64,000 bases of DNA, from positions 682,501-746,500 of the forward strand of contig NZ_CP022707.1 of NCBI RefSeq assembly GCF_025340265.1. The letters are read 5' to 3'. The DNA is from Novosphingobium sp. 9. Lineage in GTDB: Bacteria > Pseudomonadota > Alphaproteobacteria > Sphingomonadales > Sphingomonadaceae. A model generated the notes under the pieces. The model saw only the letters and a list, made by a program, of their open reading frames with translations, was not told where the DNA came from and searched no databases. Every line of letters begins with the position of its first letter. The first letter of the stretch is position 1. Shown one piece after another: positions 9,054 to 18,746 of this stretch. A program made the position numbers and the translations under genes.

Positions 9054-9575
9054 ATGAAGCTCGACGCCGATGCCATCCTCAAGCTGAGCCTCGCCGCCGC
9101 CGCGCTGATGGCGGGGGCAGGCATCGGCGGGTACTACGGGCTCTATCTGCCGCTCCATACGCAGAGCGTGGAGGCGCAGGCGGCGGCGCGGCAGGCCGAT
9201 GCCGACAAGGCGCAGGACAAGGCCGCGCACGATGCCGCCGTGGCCGAGGCGAAGCGCAAGGTCGCGGCGCAGACCGGCTATGACGACTGCGTGAACATGG
9301 CGGGCCTTGCCTATCGCAACCGCTGGAACGCCAGCTGCCGGGCGATGCGCCAGAGCGATATCGAGGCCTATCAGGATTGCCGCGACAACTGGTTCTCCAG
9401 CGATGCCAAATGCCAGCGCAAGCACCCGGTGCGCCCGGCGATGGACTGCGACCTGCCCGCCGATGTCGCCGCCGCCTATGCCGACGATCTCGACAAGGCC
9501 AAGGCGCAATGTCTGGGGACGTTGCAGGGTGCCGCCCCGCAGCAGTCGGTGCCCGCCCCACAGCCATCGCTGTGA
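9054..9575 (+). CDS. Hypothetical membrane-anchored, cysteine-containing periplasmic protein
   Basis: A 173-residue protein of unknown family. One N-terminal transmembrane segment (SLAAAALMAGAGIGGYYGLY) is followed by an alanine, lysine and glutamate-rich stretch likely to form a coiled coil (about residues 37-75). A C-terminal region has spaced cysteines (YDDCVNMAG, NASCRAM, YQDCRDN, DAKCQRK, MDCDLP, AQCLG) that could form disulphides in the periplasm. The tail is Pro/Gln-rich. It starts six bases after purD, suggesting cotranscription. No function can be assigned. Confidence 0.75.
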   Translation: MKLDADAILKLSLAAAALMAGAGIGGYYGLYLPLHTQSVEAQAAARQADADKAQDKAAHDAAVAEAKRKVAAQTGYDDCVNMAGLAYRNRWNASCRAMRQSDIEAYQDCRDNWFSSDAKCQRKHPVRPAMDCDLPADVAAAYADDLDKAKAQCLGTLQGAAPQQSVPAPQPSL

Positions 9576-9585
9576 CCTGCGCCCG

Positions 9586-9742
9586 ACGCAAGGTGACACT
9601 TGCGAGGGGCTGGTTGACACAGGTGACACGGTCCAGAGGGCAAACTCGCGTTTCCGCCTGAAAAGTGTCAATTTGCGCGGAAAAGCGTGTCACCTTGCCG
9701 GTTGACGGCGTTAACATTGCTGGGAAATCTGTCACCTTGCGT
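9586..9742. repeat. Cluster of inverted AGGTGACA elements
   Basis: This 328-base gap (9576-9903) has no gene but contains four copies of an AGGTGACA motif. Two are in plus orientation (9591-9598, 9621-9628) and two inverted (9688-9695, 9730-9737). The outermost pair extends to a perfect 13-base inverted repeat, ACGCAAGGTGACA (9586-9598) and TGTCACCTTGCGT (9730-9742). The array could be a cruciform or protein-binding site, or a repeat family; the sequence does not decide. Confidence 0.6.
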
Positions 9743-9903
9743 GCGGCGCAAGATGACGGGTTGGCCCGGTACAGGACCATGCGCGAGAGAGTTTGAAGGC
9801 GGGGCGGCATGGCCCGGTTTTACCGCAGGGCGGTGCGTGTAGGAAAATGCGGGCGCCCCTGCTGTTTCCCTCATCGTCATCCCGGCACGGTATCGGTGGT
9901 TGC

Positions 9904-10308
9904 CTATCGCACGACCAGCCGAACCGGCGCGATCTCGATGACCGGCATTTCCCAGGGATGCGCGGCCATGATCTGCGCCACGGCGTGATCCAGCGCCGGA
10001 TCGCTAAGCGTACAGGCGGCGTGGATCACCAGTGCCACGGTGGGCGAGAGCGCGGTCTCGCCGCTGATGCCGAGCGTTGGCGTGGCGCTCGCGCCGGGGC
10101 GGAAGCTCTCCCAGCCCGGCGAGAGTTCGACGACGCCCGAATAGAGATCGAAGTGGCCCAGCGGATTGTCGGCACGCACGATGGCGAACATCGCGGCGAG
10201 AACCGCGTCACGCTCGGCAGCTTCGGCATCTCCCGCCAGCATCGCGGCGAGAGTCTCTGGCGCCACCGGCACATGGACTTTCAGGCGAACGGCTTCCCGC
10301 GTCTTCAC
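9904..10308 (-). CDS. Stand-alone NIF3/YqfO-like domain protein
   Basis: A 134-residue protein. Its layout resembles the inserted domain of NIF3/YqfO proteins: VHVPVAPETLAAMLAG at the start, GHFDLYSGVVELSPGWESFRPG in the middle (compare the family's glycine-rich F.P pattern), and AAHPWEMPVIEI at the end, close to the AHPYEEPAYDI motif shared with CutA-like folds. No N-terminal metal-binding NIF3 domain is present. It overlaps the exonuclease gene by four bases (ATGA), so they are cotranslated. The assignment is by motif resemblance only. Confidence 0.6.
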   Translation of the reverse strand: MKTREAVRLKVHVPVAPETLAAMLAGDAEAAERDAVLAAMFAIVRADNPLGHFDLYSGVVELSPGWESFRPGASATPTLGISGETALSPTVALVIHAACTLSDPALDHAVAQIMAAHPWEMPVIEIAPVRLVVR

Positions 10309-10847
10309 GCAGCGGTACTCTCATCGAGCAGGCGAACGGTCAGCGCGAGGCGCTTGGCATCCTCGCGCGCCAGATGTTCGCGCGGCAGGCGCAGCTTGGC
10401 CTCTTCCAGCGCGGCGACGACCTGCGGGCGCGAATAGCCCCGGTCGGTGAAGTACTCGCCCAAATAGCGCACCGGGAACGGGGCCGCGCGGCCTACTGCG
10501 TGGGCCAGCAGATCGAGCCAGAATACGTCGACCTCAGCGTCGGCATAAACATCGCAGCCCTCGACGAAGGCGGCGATCTGGTCGAGCACCTCCACCGGGT
10601 CCTGCCCTTCGCCCGCCAGCATCGCGCGGCTGATGCCGTGCAGGCTTTCCGCCTCGGCAGACCAGTCCCAGTGCTGCCAGGCAGGCAGCGGGCGGATCAG
10701 CCAGGAGGCGCTGCGCCCGTCCACCCGTGCCAGCGCGACCTCGATCGGGAAGGACTGCCCATCTTCGGGCAGGCAACTCGCTTCGAAGTCGATCAGGGCA
10801 ACTGGCAGGGCGACGGGCTTATCCGGGGCGGGCGCAGCGGTGCTCAA
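10305..10847 (-). CDS. DEDDh-type 3'-5' exonuclease domain protein
   Basis: A 180-residue RNase H-fold exonuclease-like protein. Motif I is IDFEASC (Asp and Glu, near residues 20-22), motif II the SLHGISRAML region with a nearby Asp, and motif III the HLAREDAKRLAL segment with His and Asp. These fit the DnaQ/exonuclease family. The substrate is unknown; relatives trim DNA or small RNA. It lies between a PfkB kinase (eight bases upstream) and the NIF3-like gene, forming a three-gene minus-strand operon. Confidence 0.78.
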   Translation of the reverse strand: MSTAAPAPDKPVALPVALIDFEASCLPEDGQSFPIEVALARVDGRSASWLIRPLPAWQHWDWSAEAESLHGISRAMLAGEGQDPVEVLDQIAAFVEGCDVYADAEVDVFWLDLLAHAVGRAAPFPVRYLGEYFTDRGYSRPQVVAALEEAKLRLPREHLAREDAKRLALTVRLLDESTAA

Positions 10848-10855
10848 GGTGTCGC

Positions 10856-11854
10856 TCAGGCGGTCGCTTCGGAGACGAGCGCGGCGATGTCGGCCTCGGG
10901 CCGGGCGCCGTAGTGCGAGATCACTTCGGCGGCGCAGATCGCGCCCATCTTGAGGCAGGTCTCGGGCGCGAGGCCGCGAACGTGGCCGAACAGGAAGCCT
11001 GCGGCGAACAGGTCACCCGCGCCGGTGGTGTCGACGACCTTGGCGATCGGCTCGGCAGGCACGGCAGCGCGCACGCCGTCCACCACGGCGACAGCGCCCT
11101 CTGCCCCGCGCGTGACGACCAGCACCGGCACGTTGGGGGTCAGCTTGGCGATACCGGCGTCGCAATCGTCCTCGCCGGTCAGTGCGGCCAGTTCACCTTC
11201 GTTGGCGAACAGGATGTCGATCTGGCCATTGGCGATCAGATCGCGGAAATCGTCGCCATGGCGCGAGATCACGAAAGCGTCGGACAGCGTGAAGGCGACC
11301 TTGCGGCCCGCATCGCGCGAGGCGGCGATGGCGCGGCGCATGGCGGCGCGGGGCTCTTCCGGGTCCCACAGGTAGCCTTCGAGGTAGAGCACCTGCGCGC
11401 TGGCGATGGTGTCGACGTTCAGCGCGTCGGCGGGCAGGAACTGCGAGGCGCCGAGGAAGGTGTTCATCGTGCGCTGGCCATCGGGCGAAACGAAGATCAG
11501 GCAGCGCGCAGTGGGCGGGTTGCCTTCGCGGGCGGGGGTGTCGAAGGCGATGCCGCCGGCGCGGATATCATGCGCGAAGACTTCGCCGAGCTGGTCTTCG
11601 GCCACCTGGCCGATGAAGGCGCACTTCGCGCCAAGCGCGGCGAGGCCCGCCAGCGTGTTCGCCGCCGAACCGCCCGAGATCTCGCGCGCGGGGCCCATGG
11701 CATCGTACAGCTGCTGGGCGCGCTCGGTATCGACCAGCGTCATGCCGCCGCGCTGGAGGCCGAGTTCGGCGATCTTGGCATCGGCGCAGGGGGCCATGAC
11801 ATCGACGATGGCATTGCCGATGGCGACGACATCGAGAGTTGCAGGCGTGGTCAT
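10856..11854 (-). CDS. PfkB family kinase, adenosine kinase-like
   Basis: A 332-residue ribokinase-fold sugar or nucleoside kinase. It shows the PfkB pattern: VVAIGNAIVDVMA at the N terminus, the GGSAANTLAGLAALG signature, FANEGELAALTG, and VDTTGAGDLFAAGFLFG with the catalytic Asp. The closest annotated relatives of this arrangement are bacterial adenosine kinases, which would recycle adenosine to AMP; the nucleoside specificity is inferred. It heads the operon kinase-exonuclease-NIF3-like. Confidence 0.88.
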   Translation of the reverse strand: MTTPATLDVVAIGNAIVDVMAPCADAKIAELGLQRGGMTLVDTERAQQLYDAMGPAREISGGSAANTLAGLAALGAKCAFIGQVAEDQLGEVFAHDIRAGGIAFDTPAREGNPPTARCLIFVSPDGQRTMNTFLGASQFLPADALNVDTIASAQVLYLEGYLWDPEEPRAAMRRAIAASRDAGRKVAFTLSDAFVISRHGDDFRDLIANGQIDILFANEGELAALTGEDDCDAGIAKLTPNVPVLVVTRGAEGAVAVVDGVRAAVPAEPIAKVVDTTGAGDLFAAGFLFGHVRGLAPETCLKMGAICAAEVISHYGARPEADIAALVSEATA

Positions 11855-12073
11855 GTGGGGGAGCGTCCTTGGAAAATGGTGTGAGCGCCCGCGCGAAAGG
11901 CGCGCCGGGCGAAGAATTCAGTCCTGTAACCGCGACTAGCGTGCGCTCCGCCGCTCGGCAAGGTGCACGGGCGTTGACAGCGCGCGCCGCGCGCGCAAGA
12001 CGCGCAGGTTCGGCATTCTGGCGGGCATGAGACGGGCATAACGATGGAACGGGGTATTTCGGGAGGCATGAGC

Positions 12074-12529
12074 GTGCCGGTATGGTCGCCGCGATCGTCG
12101 TCACTGTGGCAGACGGTGCGGGGGCCGGTCGTCGCTTCGCTGCTGGCGCTGGGGCTGGCGGCCTGTTCGGCGACCGGGGGCGGCGTCCAGAGCACGCCGC
12201 GTCCCTCGCGCGGGCACGAGGCGCCGGTGCGCAAGCCGGTGGTCGCCCCGCCGCGCAATCCCGAATTCCAGCGCGCGCCCGGCCTCGAAGGGGTGATCGG
12301 CGCCACGCAAGGGCAGCTGGAGCGCCAGTTCGGCAAGCCGCGTCTCGATGTGTGGGATGGCGATGCGCGCAAGCTGCAGTTCACCGGGAACGCCTGCGTT
12401 CTGGATATCTACCTTTACCCCACCACCCAGTCGCGCGAGCCGCTGGCGAGTTATGTCGATGCGCGCCGGGCCTCGGACGGCAAGGACGTTGATCGCGGGG
12501 CCTGTGTCGCCGCGCTGAGAGGCAGATAG
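12074..12529 (+). CDS. Hypothetical lipoprotein
   Basis: A protein of about 151 residues with a lipoprotein signal (VVASLLALGLAAC) and a C-terminal domain containing IGATQGQLERQFGKPRLDVWDG and ACVLDIYLYP, reminiscent of SmpA/OmlA-type lipoproteins that scan for 'GxxxxxLxxxFG' turns. The GTG at 12074 is chosen because GGGAGG ends seven bases upstream; in-frame ATGs at 12044 and 12068 have no or badly spaced ribosome-binding sites. A shared terminator separates it from sufA. Function unknown. Confidence 0.72.
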   Translation: MPVWSPRSSSLWQTVRGPVVASLLALGLAACSATGGGVQSTPRPSRGHEAPVRKPVVAPPRNPEFQRAPGLEGVIGATQGQLERQFGKPRLDVWDGDARKLQFTGNACVLDIYLYPTTQSREPLASYVDARRASDGKDVDRGACVAALRGR

Positions 12530-12531
12530 GG

Positions 12532-12567
12532 AAAAGGGCGGCTGGATTTCTCCGGGCCGCCCTTTTT
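12532..12567. terminator. Bidirectional terminator between the lipoprotein gene and sufA
   Basis: Stem 12532-12542 pairs with 12556-12566 (A-tract, GGGCGGC, loop of 13, GCCGCCC, T-tract). The A- and T-tracts flank both sides, so it can end transcription of the plus-strand lipoprotein gene and of the suf operon. Confidence 0.82.
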
Positions 12568-12568
12568 A

Positions 12569-12928
12569 TTACACCGTGAAGCTCTCGCCGCAGCCGCAGG
12601 CGCCCTTGGCGTTGGGGTTGTCGAACACGAAGCCCGCCGTGAAATCGTCCTCGCGCCAGTCCATCGTGCTGCCGATCAGGTAGAGCACCGAGGCGGCGTC
12701 GATGTAGAAGGTGCCGCCGGGGGTGGCGATCTTCTCGTCCATCGGGCTTTCCGCCGTCACGTAGTCGACCGAATAGGCAAGCCCTGAACAGCCCCGGCGC
12801 GGGGTGGAGAGCTTGACGCCGATGGTGCCCTCGGGCGCCTGCGCCATCAGGTTGGCGATGCGCGTCTCGGCGCCGGGCGTCAGCAGGACGGCGGCGGGAC
12901 GGGCGCGGGTTGTTGTGGTGGAAGTCAT
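12569..12928 (-). CDS. sufA: A-type iron-sulphur carrier protein (SufA/IscA/HesB family)
   Basis: A 119-residue A-type carrier. The three conserved cysteines are in GCSGLAYS and ACGCGESF, the metal or cluster ligands. The protein passes Fe-S clusters to targets after assembly on SufBCD. It is the last gene of the suf operon and overlaps the GNAT gene by four bases. Confidence 0.93.
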   Translation of the reverse strand: MTSTTTTRARPAAVLLTPGAETRIANLMAQAPEGTIGVKLSTPRRGCSGLAYSVDYVTAESPMDEKIATPGGTFYIDAASVLYLIGSTMDWREDDFTAGFVFDNPNAKGACGCGESFTV

Positions 12929-13425
12929 AACGTCTTTTCCCAGAATTGCGCCGTTCCGACTTCGGGATCGAGCGCGAAATCGCCAAAGCCCATGGCGCGG
13001 TAGAGCCCTTGCGCACGAACATTGCCGGAGAGCACTTCGAGCGTGACCTTGCAGGCCCCACGTCGCTGCGCCTCGGTTTCCACCGCCGCCATCAGCGCCT
13101 TGCCGACGCCGTGTCCACGGGTGCCCGGCAGCACCGACAGGTCGTGGATGTTGACGAGCGGGCGGGCCTTGAAGGTCGAGAAGCCGGTCTGACAGTTGGC
13201 CAGACCCACCGCCTCGTCGTCCAGAAAGGCCAGTAGCGAGAACGCGCCGGGGTGCGCCGCGAGCGCGGAGATCAGCGTGGCGCGCACGGTATCGGACAGG
13301 GGATTGCCGCCGCCCATCGGATCGCGCGCATAGGCATCGAGCAGCGCGATCACGTGGCCCGCATCCGTGGCATCGCCATAGTCGGCGAGGCGCACGGTCA
13401 GCGCGGGGGCGGCAATGTCGGTCAC
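12925..13425 (-). CDS. GNAT family N-acetyltransferase inside the suf operon
   Basis: A 166-residue GNAT acetyltransferase with the acetyl-CoA binding segment NIHDLSVLPGTRGHGVGKALMAAVE (R/Q-x-x-G-x-G/A type) and the C-terminal NVRAQGLYRAMGF. The GTG at 13425 overlaps the sufT stop and its own stop overlaps the sufA start, so translation is coupled throughout. The substrate is unknown; its position suggests, but does not prove, a role around Fe-S assembly. Confidence 0.85.
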   Translation of the reverse strand: MTDIAAPALTVRLADYGDATDAGHVIALLDAYARDPMGGGNPLSDTVRATLISALAAHPGAFSLLAFLDDEAVGLANCQTGFSTFKARPLVNIHDLSVLPGTRGHGVGKALMAAVETEAQRRGACKVTLEVLSGNVRAQGLYRAMGFGDFALDPEVGTAQFWEKTL

Positions 13426-13916
13426 AGCATGCCCAGTTCGAGCTTCGCCTCGTCGGACATCTTGGCCATGTCCCACGGCGGGTCCCAGATCAGGTTCACT
13501 TCGGCATCGCGCACGCCGGGGACGGCGGCGACGCGCAGTTCGACCTCGCCGGGCATCGATTCGGCGACTGGGCAATGCGGCGTGGTGAGCGTCATCGTCA
13601 CAGCAACCGAACCTTCGTCGGTGATGTCGACGCCGTAGATCAGGCCGAGATCGTAGATGTTCACCGGGATTTCCGGGTCGTAGATCTGCTTCAGCGCCTC
13701 GATCACGCCATCGTAGGTCGCGCCGCCCGGCTCGCCGGGGTTCGCGGTTTGCGGCGTTTCGGCGAGGAAGCCGTCGAGATAGTCACGGCGACGCGGCTCT
13801 TCCGAGGCTGCCGGAACCGGCGCATCGTCCACGCGCGCACGCGGCGGTGCGGGTGCGGCCTCGACTTCCTCGACGTCGAACTTGCGGGTTTCGCCGGAAG
13901 TGGACTGGTCGGTCAT
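13422..13916 (-). CDS. sufT: SufT family Fe-S assembly protein (DUF59/MIP18)
   Basis: A 164-residue protein. The first 65 residues are variable and charged; then comes a DUF59 domain with LKQIYDPEIPVNIYDLGLIY, TMTLTTPHCP (conserved Cys) and VNLIWDPPWDMAKMSDEAK. DUF59 proteins help Fe-S maturation, often for specific client proteins. It lies between sufS and the GNAT gene, overlapping both by four bases. Confidence 0.92.
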   Translation of the reverse strand: MTDQSTSGETRKFDVEEVEAAPAPPRARVDDAPVPAASEEPRRRDYLDGFLAETPQTANPGEPGGATYDGVIEALKQIYDPEIPVNIYDLGLIYGVDITDEGSVAVTMTLTTPHCPVAESMPGEVELRVAAVPGVRDAEVNLIWDPPWDMAKMSDEAKLELGML

Positions 13917-15148
13917 CCGAAAATTCTCCTGGTGCGCTCGATCCCCTGCATCAGGGCATCGATATCGCTCTCGTCATTGTACAGGCCGAAGCTGGCGCGG
14001 GCGGTGGCGGGCACGCCCAGATGCTCCATCAGCGGCTGTGCGCAGTGGTGCCCGGCGCGGATCGCTACGCGGGCGCCATCGGCACCTTCTTCATCCAATA
14101 TGGTGCCGAGGTCGTGCGGATGCACCCCGTCGAGCGCAAAACTGACGATCCCGGCGGATTCGTCCGGGCCGAACAGTGTCACGTCGTTGCGCGCGCGCAG
14201 CGCCTCGCGCAGCTTGGCCGCCAGCGCCTTCTCATGTGCGTCGGCAACGTCGATGCCGACATCGCTCAGCCAGTCGACCGCAGCGGCAAAGCCGATCGCC
14301 TCGATGATCGCGGGCGTGCCCGCCTCGAAGCGCTGCGGCGGCGGGGCATAAGTAGTCTCGGCAAAGGTCACGCGGTCGATCATCGAGCCGCCGCCCTGCA
14401 TCGGCGGCATGCCTTCGAGGATTTCGCCACGCGCCCATAGCACGCCGATGCCGTTGGGGCCGTAGAGCTTGTGCGCCGAGAAGGCGTAGAAATCGCAGCC
14501 GAGCGCCGCCATGTCGAGCGCGATGCGCGGCGCGGCCTGACAGCCATCGACCAGCAGCTTCGCGCCGACCTTGTGCGCCAGCGCCGCCGCGCGGGCTACG
14601 TCGAGGATCGAGCCGAGCACGTTCGAGACATGCGCCAGCGCGACCAGCTTGTGCCGCTCGGTCAGCATCGCTTCGGCGGCGTCGAGGTCGATCCGGCCAT
14701 CGGCGGTCAGCGGGCAGACGTCGATCTCGATCCCGGTGCGCTCACGCAAAATCTGCCAGGGCACGATGTTGGAGTGATGCTCCAGCAGCGAGAGCAGCAC
14801 GCGGTCGCCCGCCTTCAGGTTGGCAAGGCCCCATGTCTGCGCGACGAGGTTGACCGATTCGGTGGCGCCGCGCGTGAACACGATCTCGTCTTCGCGGGCA
14901 CCGATGAACGTCGCGATGCGGCGGCGGGCCGCCTCGAAGCGCAGCGTCATCTCGGCGGATCGCGAATAGACGCCGCGATGGACGGTGGCGTAATCCTCGC
15001 CCATCGCCTTCACGGTCGCCTCGATCACGGCCTGCGGCTTCTGTGCCGTCGCGGCAGTGTCGAGATAGTGCCAGTTCCCAGCCATGCCGGGGAACTGGTC
15101 GCGCAGCGACAGGTGGGTGAGCGTGTTGGTATCGGTGGTGGTCGTCAT
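13913..15148 (-). CDS. sufS: Cysteine desulfurase, group II
   Basis: A 411-residue PLP enzyme that takes sulphur from cysteine for cluster assembly. Signatures include YLDTAATAQKP, the TRGATESVNLVAQ loop, the PLP lysine in FSAHKLYGPNGIGVLW, and the active-site Cys in AGHHCAQPLM, the SufS-type arrangement. The ATG at 15148 overlaps the sufD stop. A longer frame extends upstream but runs inside sufD. No sufE or sufU partner is seen in the operon. Confidence 0.95.
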   Translation of the reverse strand: MTTTTDTNTLTHLSLRDQFPGMAGNWHYLDTAATAQKPQAVIEATVKAMGEDYATVHRGVYSRSAEMTLRFEAARRRIATFIGAREDEIVFTRGATESVNLVAQTWGLANLKAGDRVLLSLLEHHSNIVPWQILRERTGIEIDVCPLTADGRIDLDAAEAMLTERHKLVALAHVSNVLGSILDVARAAALAHKVGAKLLVDGCQAAPRIALDMAALGCDFYAFSAHKLYGPNGIGVLWARGEILEGMPPMQGGGSMIDRVTFAETTYAPPPQRFEAGTPAIIEAIGFAAAVDWLSDVGIDVADAHEKALAAKLREALRARNDVTLFGPDESAGIVSFALDGVHPHDLGTILDEEGADGARVAIRAGHHCAQPLMEHLGVPATARASFGLYNDESDIDALMQGIERTRRIFG

Positions 15149-15915
15149 GCGTCCTCCAGATCTTCCGCCAGCGCAACGCCCAGCAGCGCGGCAAGGCGCG
15201 TCTGTGCGGCCAGGCCGAGCGCCTCTTCGCCGGGGGCACCGGCAAAGGCTTCGGCCACGAAAGCCTGCAACATCAGCTGCTTGGCCCGCTGCGGATCGAG
15301 CCCGCGCGAGGTGAGGTAGAACAGCCCCTGCGCGTCCAGTTCGCCGATGGCGCAGCCGTGCGCGGCCTTCACGTCGTCGGCGAAGATTTCCAGCTCGGGC
15401 CGGGCATTGGCGGTCGCCGTGCGGTCGAGCAGCATGGCGCGCACCGACTGTTCGGCATCGGTGCCATCGGCCCCGCACGCCACGGCGATGCGGCCAAGAT
15501 ACGTGCCGGTCGCCTGCTCGGCCAAGACCGAGCGCACGATCTGGCTCGATGTGGCGTTGAGCGCGGTGTGGGTGACCTGCGTGACGATCTCGACCGTGTG
15601 AGAAGCGCCGCCCAGCTGCGCGGCGCCGAGGGTAAAGTCGGCAGCCTCGCCCAGCGTCACGTCCACCGCGATGCGGCCATAGCTTGGCCCCGCGACCAGC
15701 ACGCGCAGGTCCAGCTTCGCGCCCTTGCCCAGCGTGATCGCGAAGTGGCGGGCGACGGCACCTTCGCCGGTCTCGACGATTTCGAACGACTGTTCGTCAC
15801 CGTCGGCGACGGTCAGCGTCTCGACCGCGATCGGCCAGACGGTCTCCAGCGCGGCGATGTCCGAATAGCGGAAATCCTCGTCGCGCCGGGAAGGGAGAGC
15901 GAGCGCGTTGCTCAT
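15145..15915 (-). CDS. sufD: FeS cluster scaffold component SufD
   Basis: A 256-residue SufD, short compared with the enterobacterial protein of about 420 residues because much of the N-terminal region is missing, as is common in this lineage. The beta-helix core and C-terminal motif AAHGCAIGELDAQGLFYLTSRG with LMLQAFVAEAF are typical. It forms the SufBCD scaffold with SufB and SufC. Overlaps both neighbours by four bases. Confidence 0.92.
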   Translation of the reverse strand: MSNALALPSRRDEDFRYSDIAALETVWPIAVETLTVADGDEQSFEIVETGEGAVARHFAITLGKGAKLDLRVLVAGPSYGRIAVDVTLGEAADFTLGAAQLGGASHTVEIVTQVTHTALNATSSQIVRSVLAEQATGTYLGRIAVACGADGTDAEQSVRAMLLDRTATANARPELEIFADDVKAAHGCAIGELDAQGLFYLTSRGLDPQRAKQLMLQAFVAEAFAGAPGEEALGLAAQTRLAALLGVALAEDLEDA

Positions 15916-16673
15916 GCCGCCTGCTCTTGCACCACGGCTTCGTAACCCTCTTCCTCCAGCTGGAGCGCGAGGTCGGCGCCGCCCGACTTGACGATGCGGC
16001 CCGCAGCCAGAACGTGCACGAAGTCCGGCTTCACGTAGTCCAGCAGGCGCTGGTAGTGGGTGATCAGCAGCACCGACTTGTCGGGGGTGCGCATGATCGC
16101 GTTGATGCCTTCGCCGCAGATGCGCAGCGCGTCGATGTCGAGGCCGGAATCGGTCTCGTCGAGGATCGCCAGCTTGGGATCGAGGATGCCCATCTGCACC
16201 ATCTCGGCGCGCTTCTTCTCGCCGCCCGAGAAGCCGACGTTCACCGGGCGCTTGAGCATGTCCATGTCCATGCGCAGCAGCGCGGCCTTTTCCTTGGCGA
16301 GCTTCAGGAAGGCACCGCCCGACAGCGGCTCCTCGCCGCGCACCCGGCGCTGGGCATTGGCGGCCTCACGCAGGAACTGGACGTAGGAGACGCCGGGGAT
16401 CTCGACCGGGTACTGGAAGCCCAGGAACAGGCCAGCCGCCGCGCGCTCGTGTGGCTCCATCTCCAGCAGGTCCTCGCCGCCGAAGTCGACGCTGCCGCCG
16501 GTCACGTCGTAGCCGGGACGCCCGCCGAGCGTATAGCCCAGCGTCGATTTGCCCGCGCCGTTGGGGCCCATGATCGCATGGACCTCGCCCGGATTGATCG
16601 TGAGCGACAGGCCCTTCAGGATCGGCTTGTCGGCTACGGTGGCGTGGAGGTTGTCGATCGTAAGCATGGTCAT
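15912..16673 (-). CDS. sufC: SufC ATPase of the Fe-S scaffold
   Basis: A 253-residue ABC-type ATPase. Walker A is GPNGAGKST, the ABC signature NVGFSGGEKKR, Walker B LAILDETDSGLD, and the switch His lies in LLITHYQRLL. It drives conformational change in SufBCD. The ATG at 16673 overlaps the upstream DUF559 stop (ATGA); a second ATG at 16667 is possible. Confidence 0.96.
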   Translation of the reverse strand: MTMLTIDNLHATVADKPILKGLSLTINPGEVHAIMGPNGAGKSTLGYTLGGRPGYDVTGGSVDFGGEDLLEMEPHERAAAGLFLGFQYPVEIPGVSYVQFLREAANAQRRVRGEEPLSGGAFLKLAKEKAALLRMDMDMLKRPVNVGFSGGEKKRAEMVQMGILDPKLAILDETDSGLDIDALRICGEGINAIMRTPDKSVLLITHYQRLLDYVKPDFVHVLAAGRIVKSGGADLALQLEEEGYEAVVQEQAA

Positions 16674-17182
16674 CCTTCGTCGCCCTCGAAGCTGGAGGCG
16701 AAATTGGGGGCGAATGTTGTGGCCGGGCGGGCGCCCGCCTTCTTGCGCGCAGAGCGCTTGTCGAACGGCACCGCGAGTTCGGTGGCGATCTCGCGCAGCA
16801 CGCTCTCGACGTTGCCGAGCACTTCCTCTTCCGAGAAGCGCAGCACGCGGATGCCGACGTCGGTCAGCTTGCGGTCCTGCAGGTCGCTGACGTCGGGGTT
16901 GGAATCCTCGGGGCTGAGCTGGACGACGATCCAGCGCGAGGGGCAGGCGAAATCGACCACGGTCGAGCCGACCACGCTGTAGCGGATGAACTTCACGCCG
17001 CCCTGCTTCGAGCCCGAAAGCTGCGCCCACAGCGCCTTCTGCGCCTCGCTGGGATGGCGGCGCATGTCCTTCGCCCGCTCCTTGAGCGTTTCGAGGCGCG
17101 CGCCGGTAACGTTGAAGCTGGCCTTGGCATCCGCCTTGGGCGCTGTCGCTGTGCTGATGCCCAGGGTCTTGCGGGCGGTCAT
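16670..17182 (-). CDS. DUF559 (PD-(D/E)XK-fold) protein embedded in the suf operon
   Basis: A protein of about 170 residues between sufB and sufC. Its middle is a DUF559/Vsr-like domain: LKERAKDMRRHPSEAQKALW, then GGVKFIRYSVVGSTVVDFACP, then LTDVGIRVLRFSEEEVLGNV. In active relatives the Asp of the VDF segment is followed by an acidic E-x-D-like strand (VIEVDG type); here that strand reads IVVQLSP, so key acidic residues appear lost. The tail is basic. ATG 17182 is preceded by AAGGACAGG and leaves a 40-base gap to sufB; in-frame ATGs upstream at 17206 and 17242 are alternatives. The stop overlaps sufC by four bases. Nuclease activity is doubtful; a role in Suf biology is inference from position. 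Confidence 0.8.
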   Translation of the reverse strand: MTARKTLGISTATAPKADAKASFNVTGARLETLKERAKDMRRHPSEAQKALWAQLSGSKQGGVKFIRYSVVGSTVVDFACPSRWIVVQLSPEDSNPDVSDLQDRKLTDVGIRVLRFSEEEVLGNVESVLREIATELAVPFDKRSARKKAGARPATTFAPNFASSFEGDEG

Positions 17183-17222
17183 GGTGTCCTGTCCTTTATC
17201 GTTCATTCTGGTTGGAGCGGGC

Positions 17223-18742
<1,520 letters not shown>

Positions 18743-18746
<4 letters not shown>

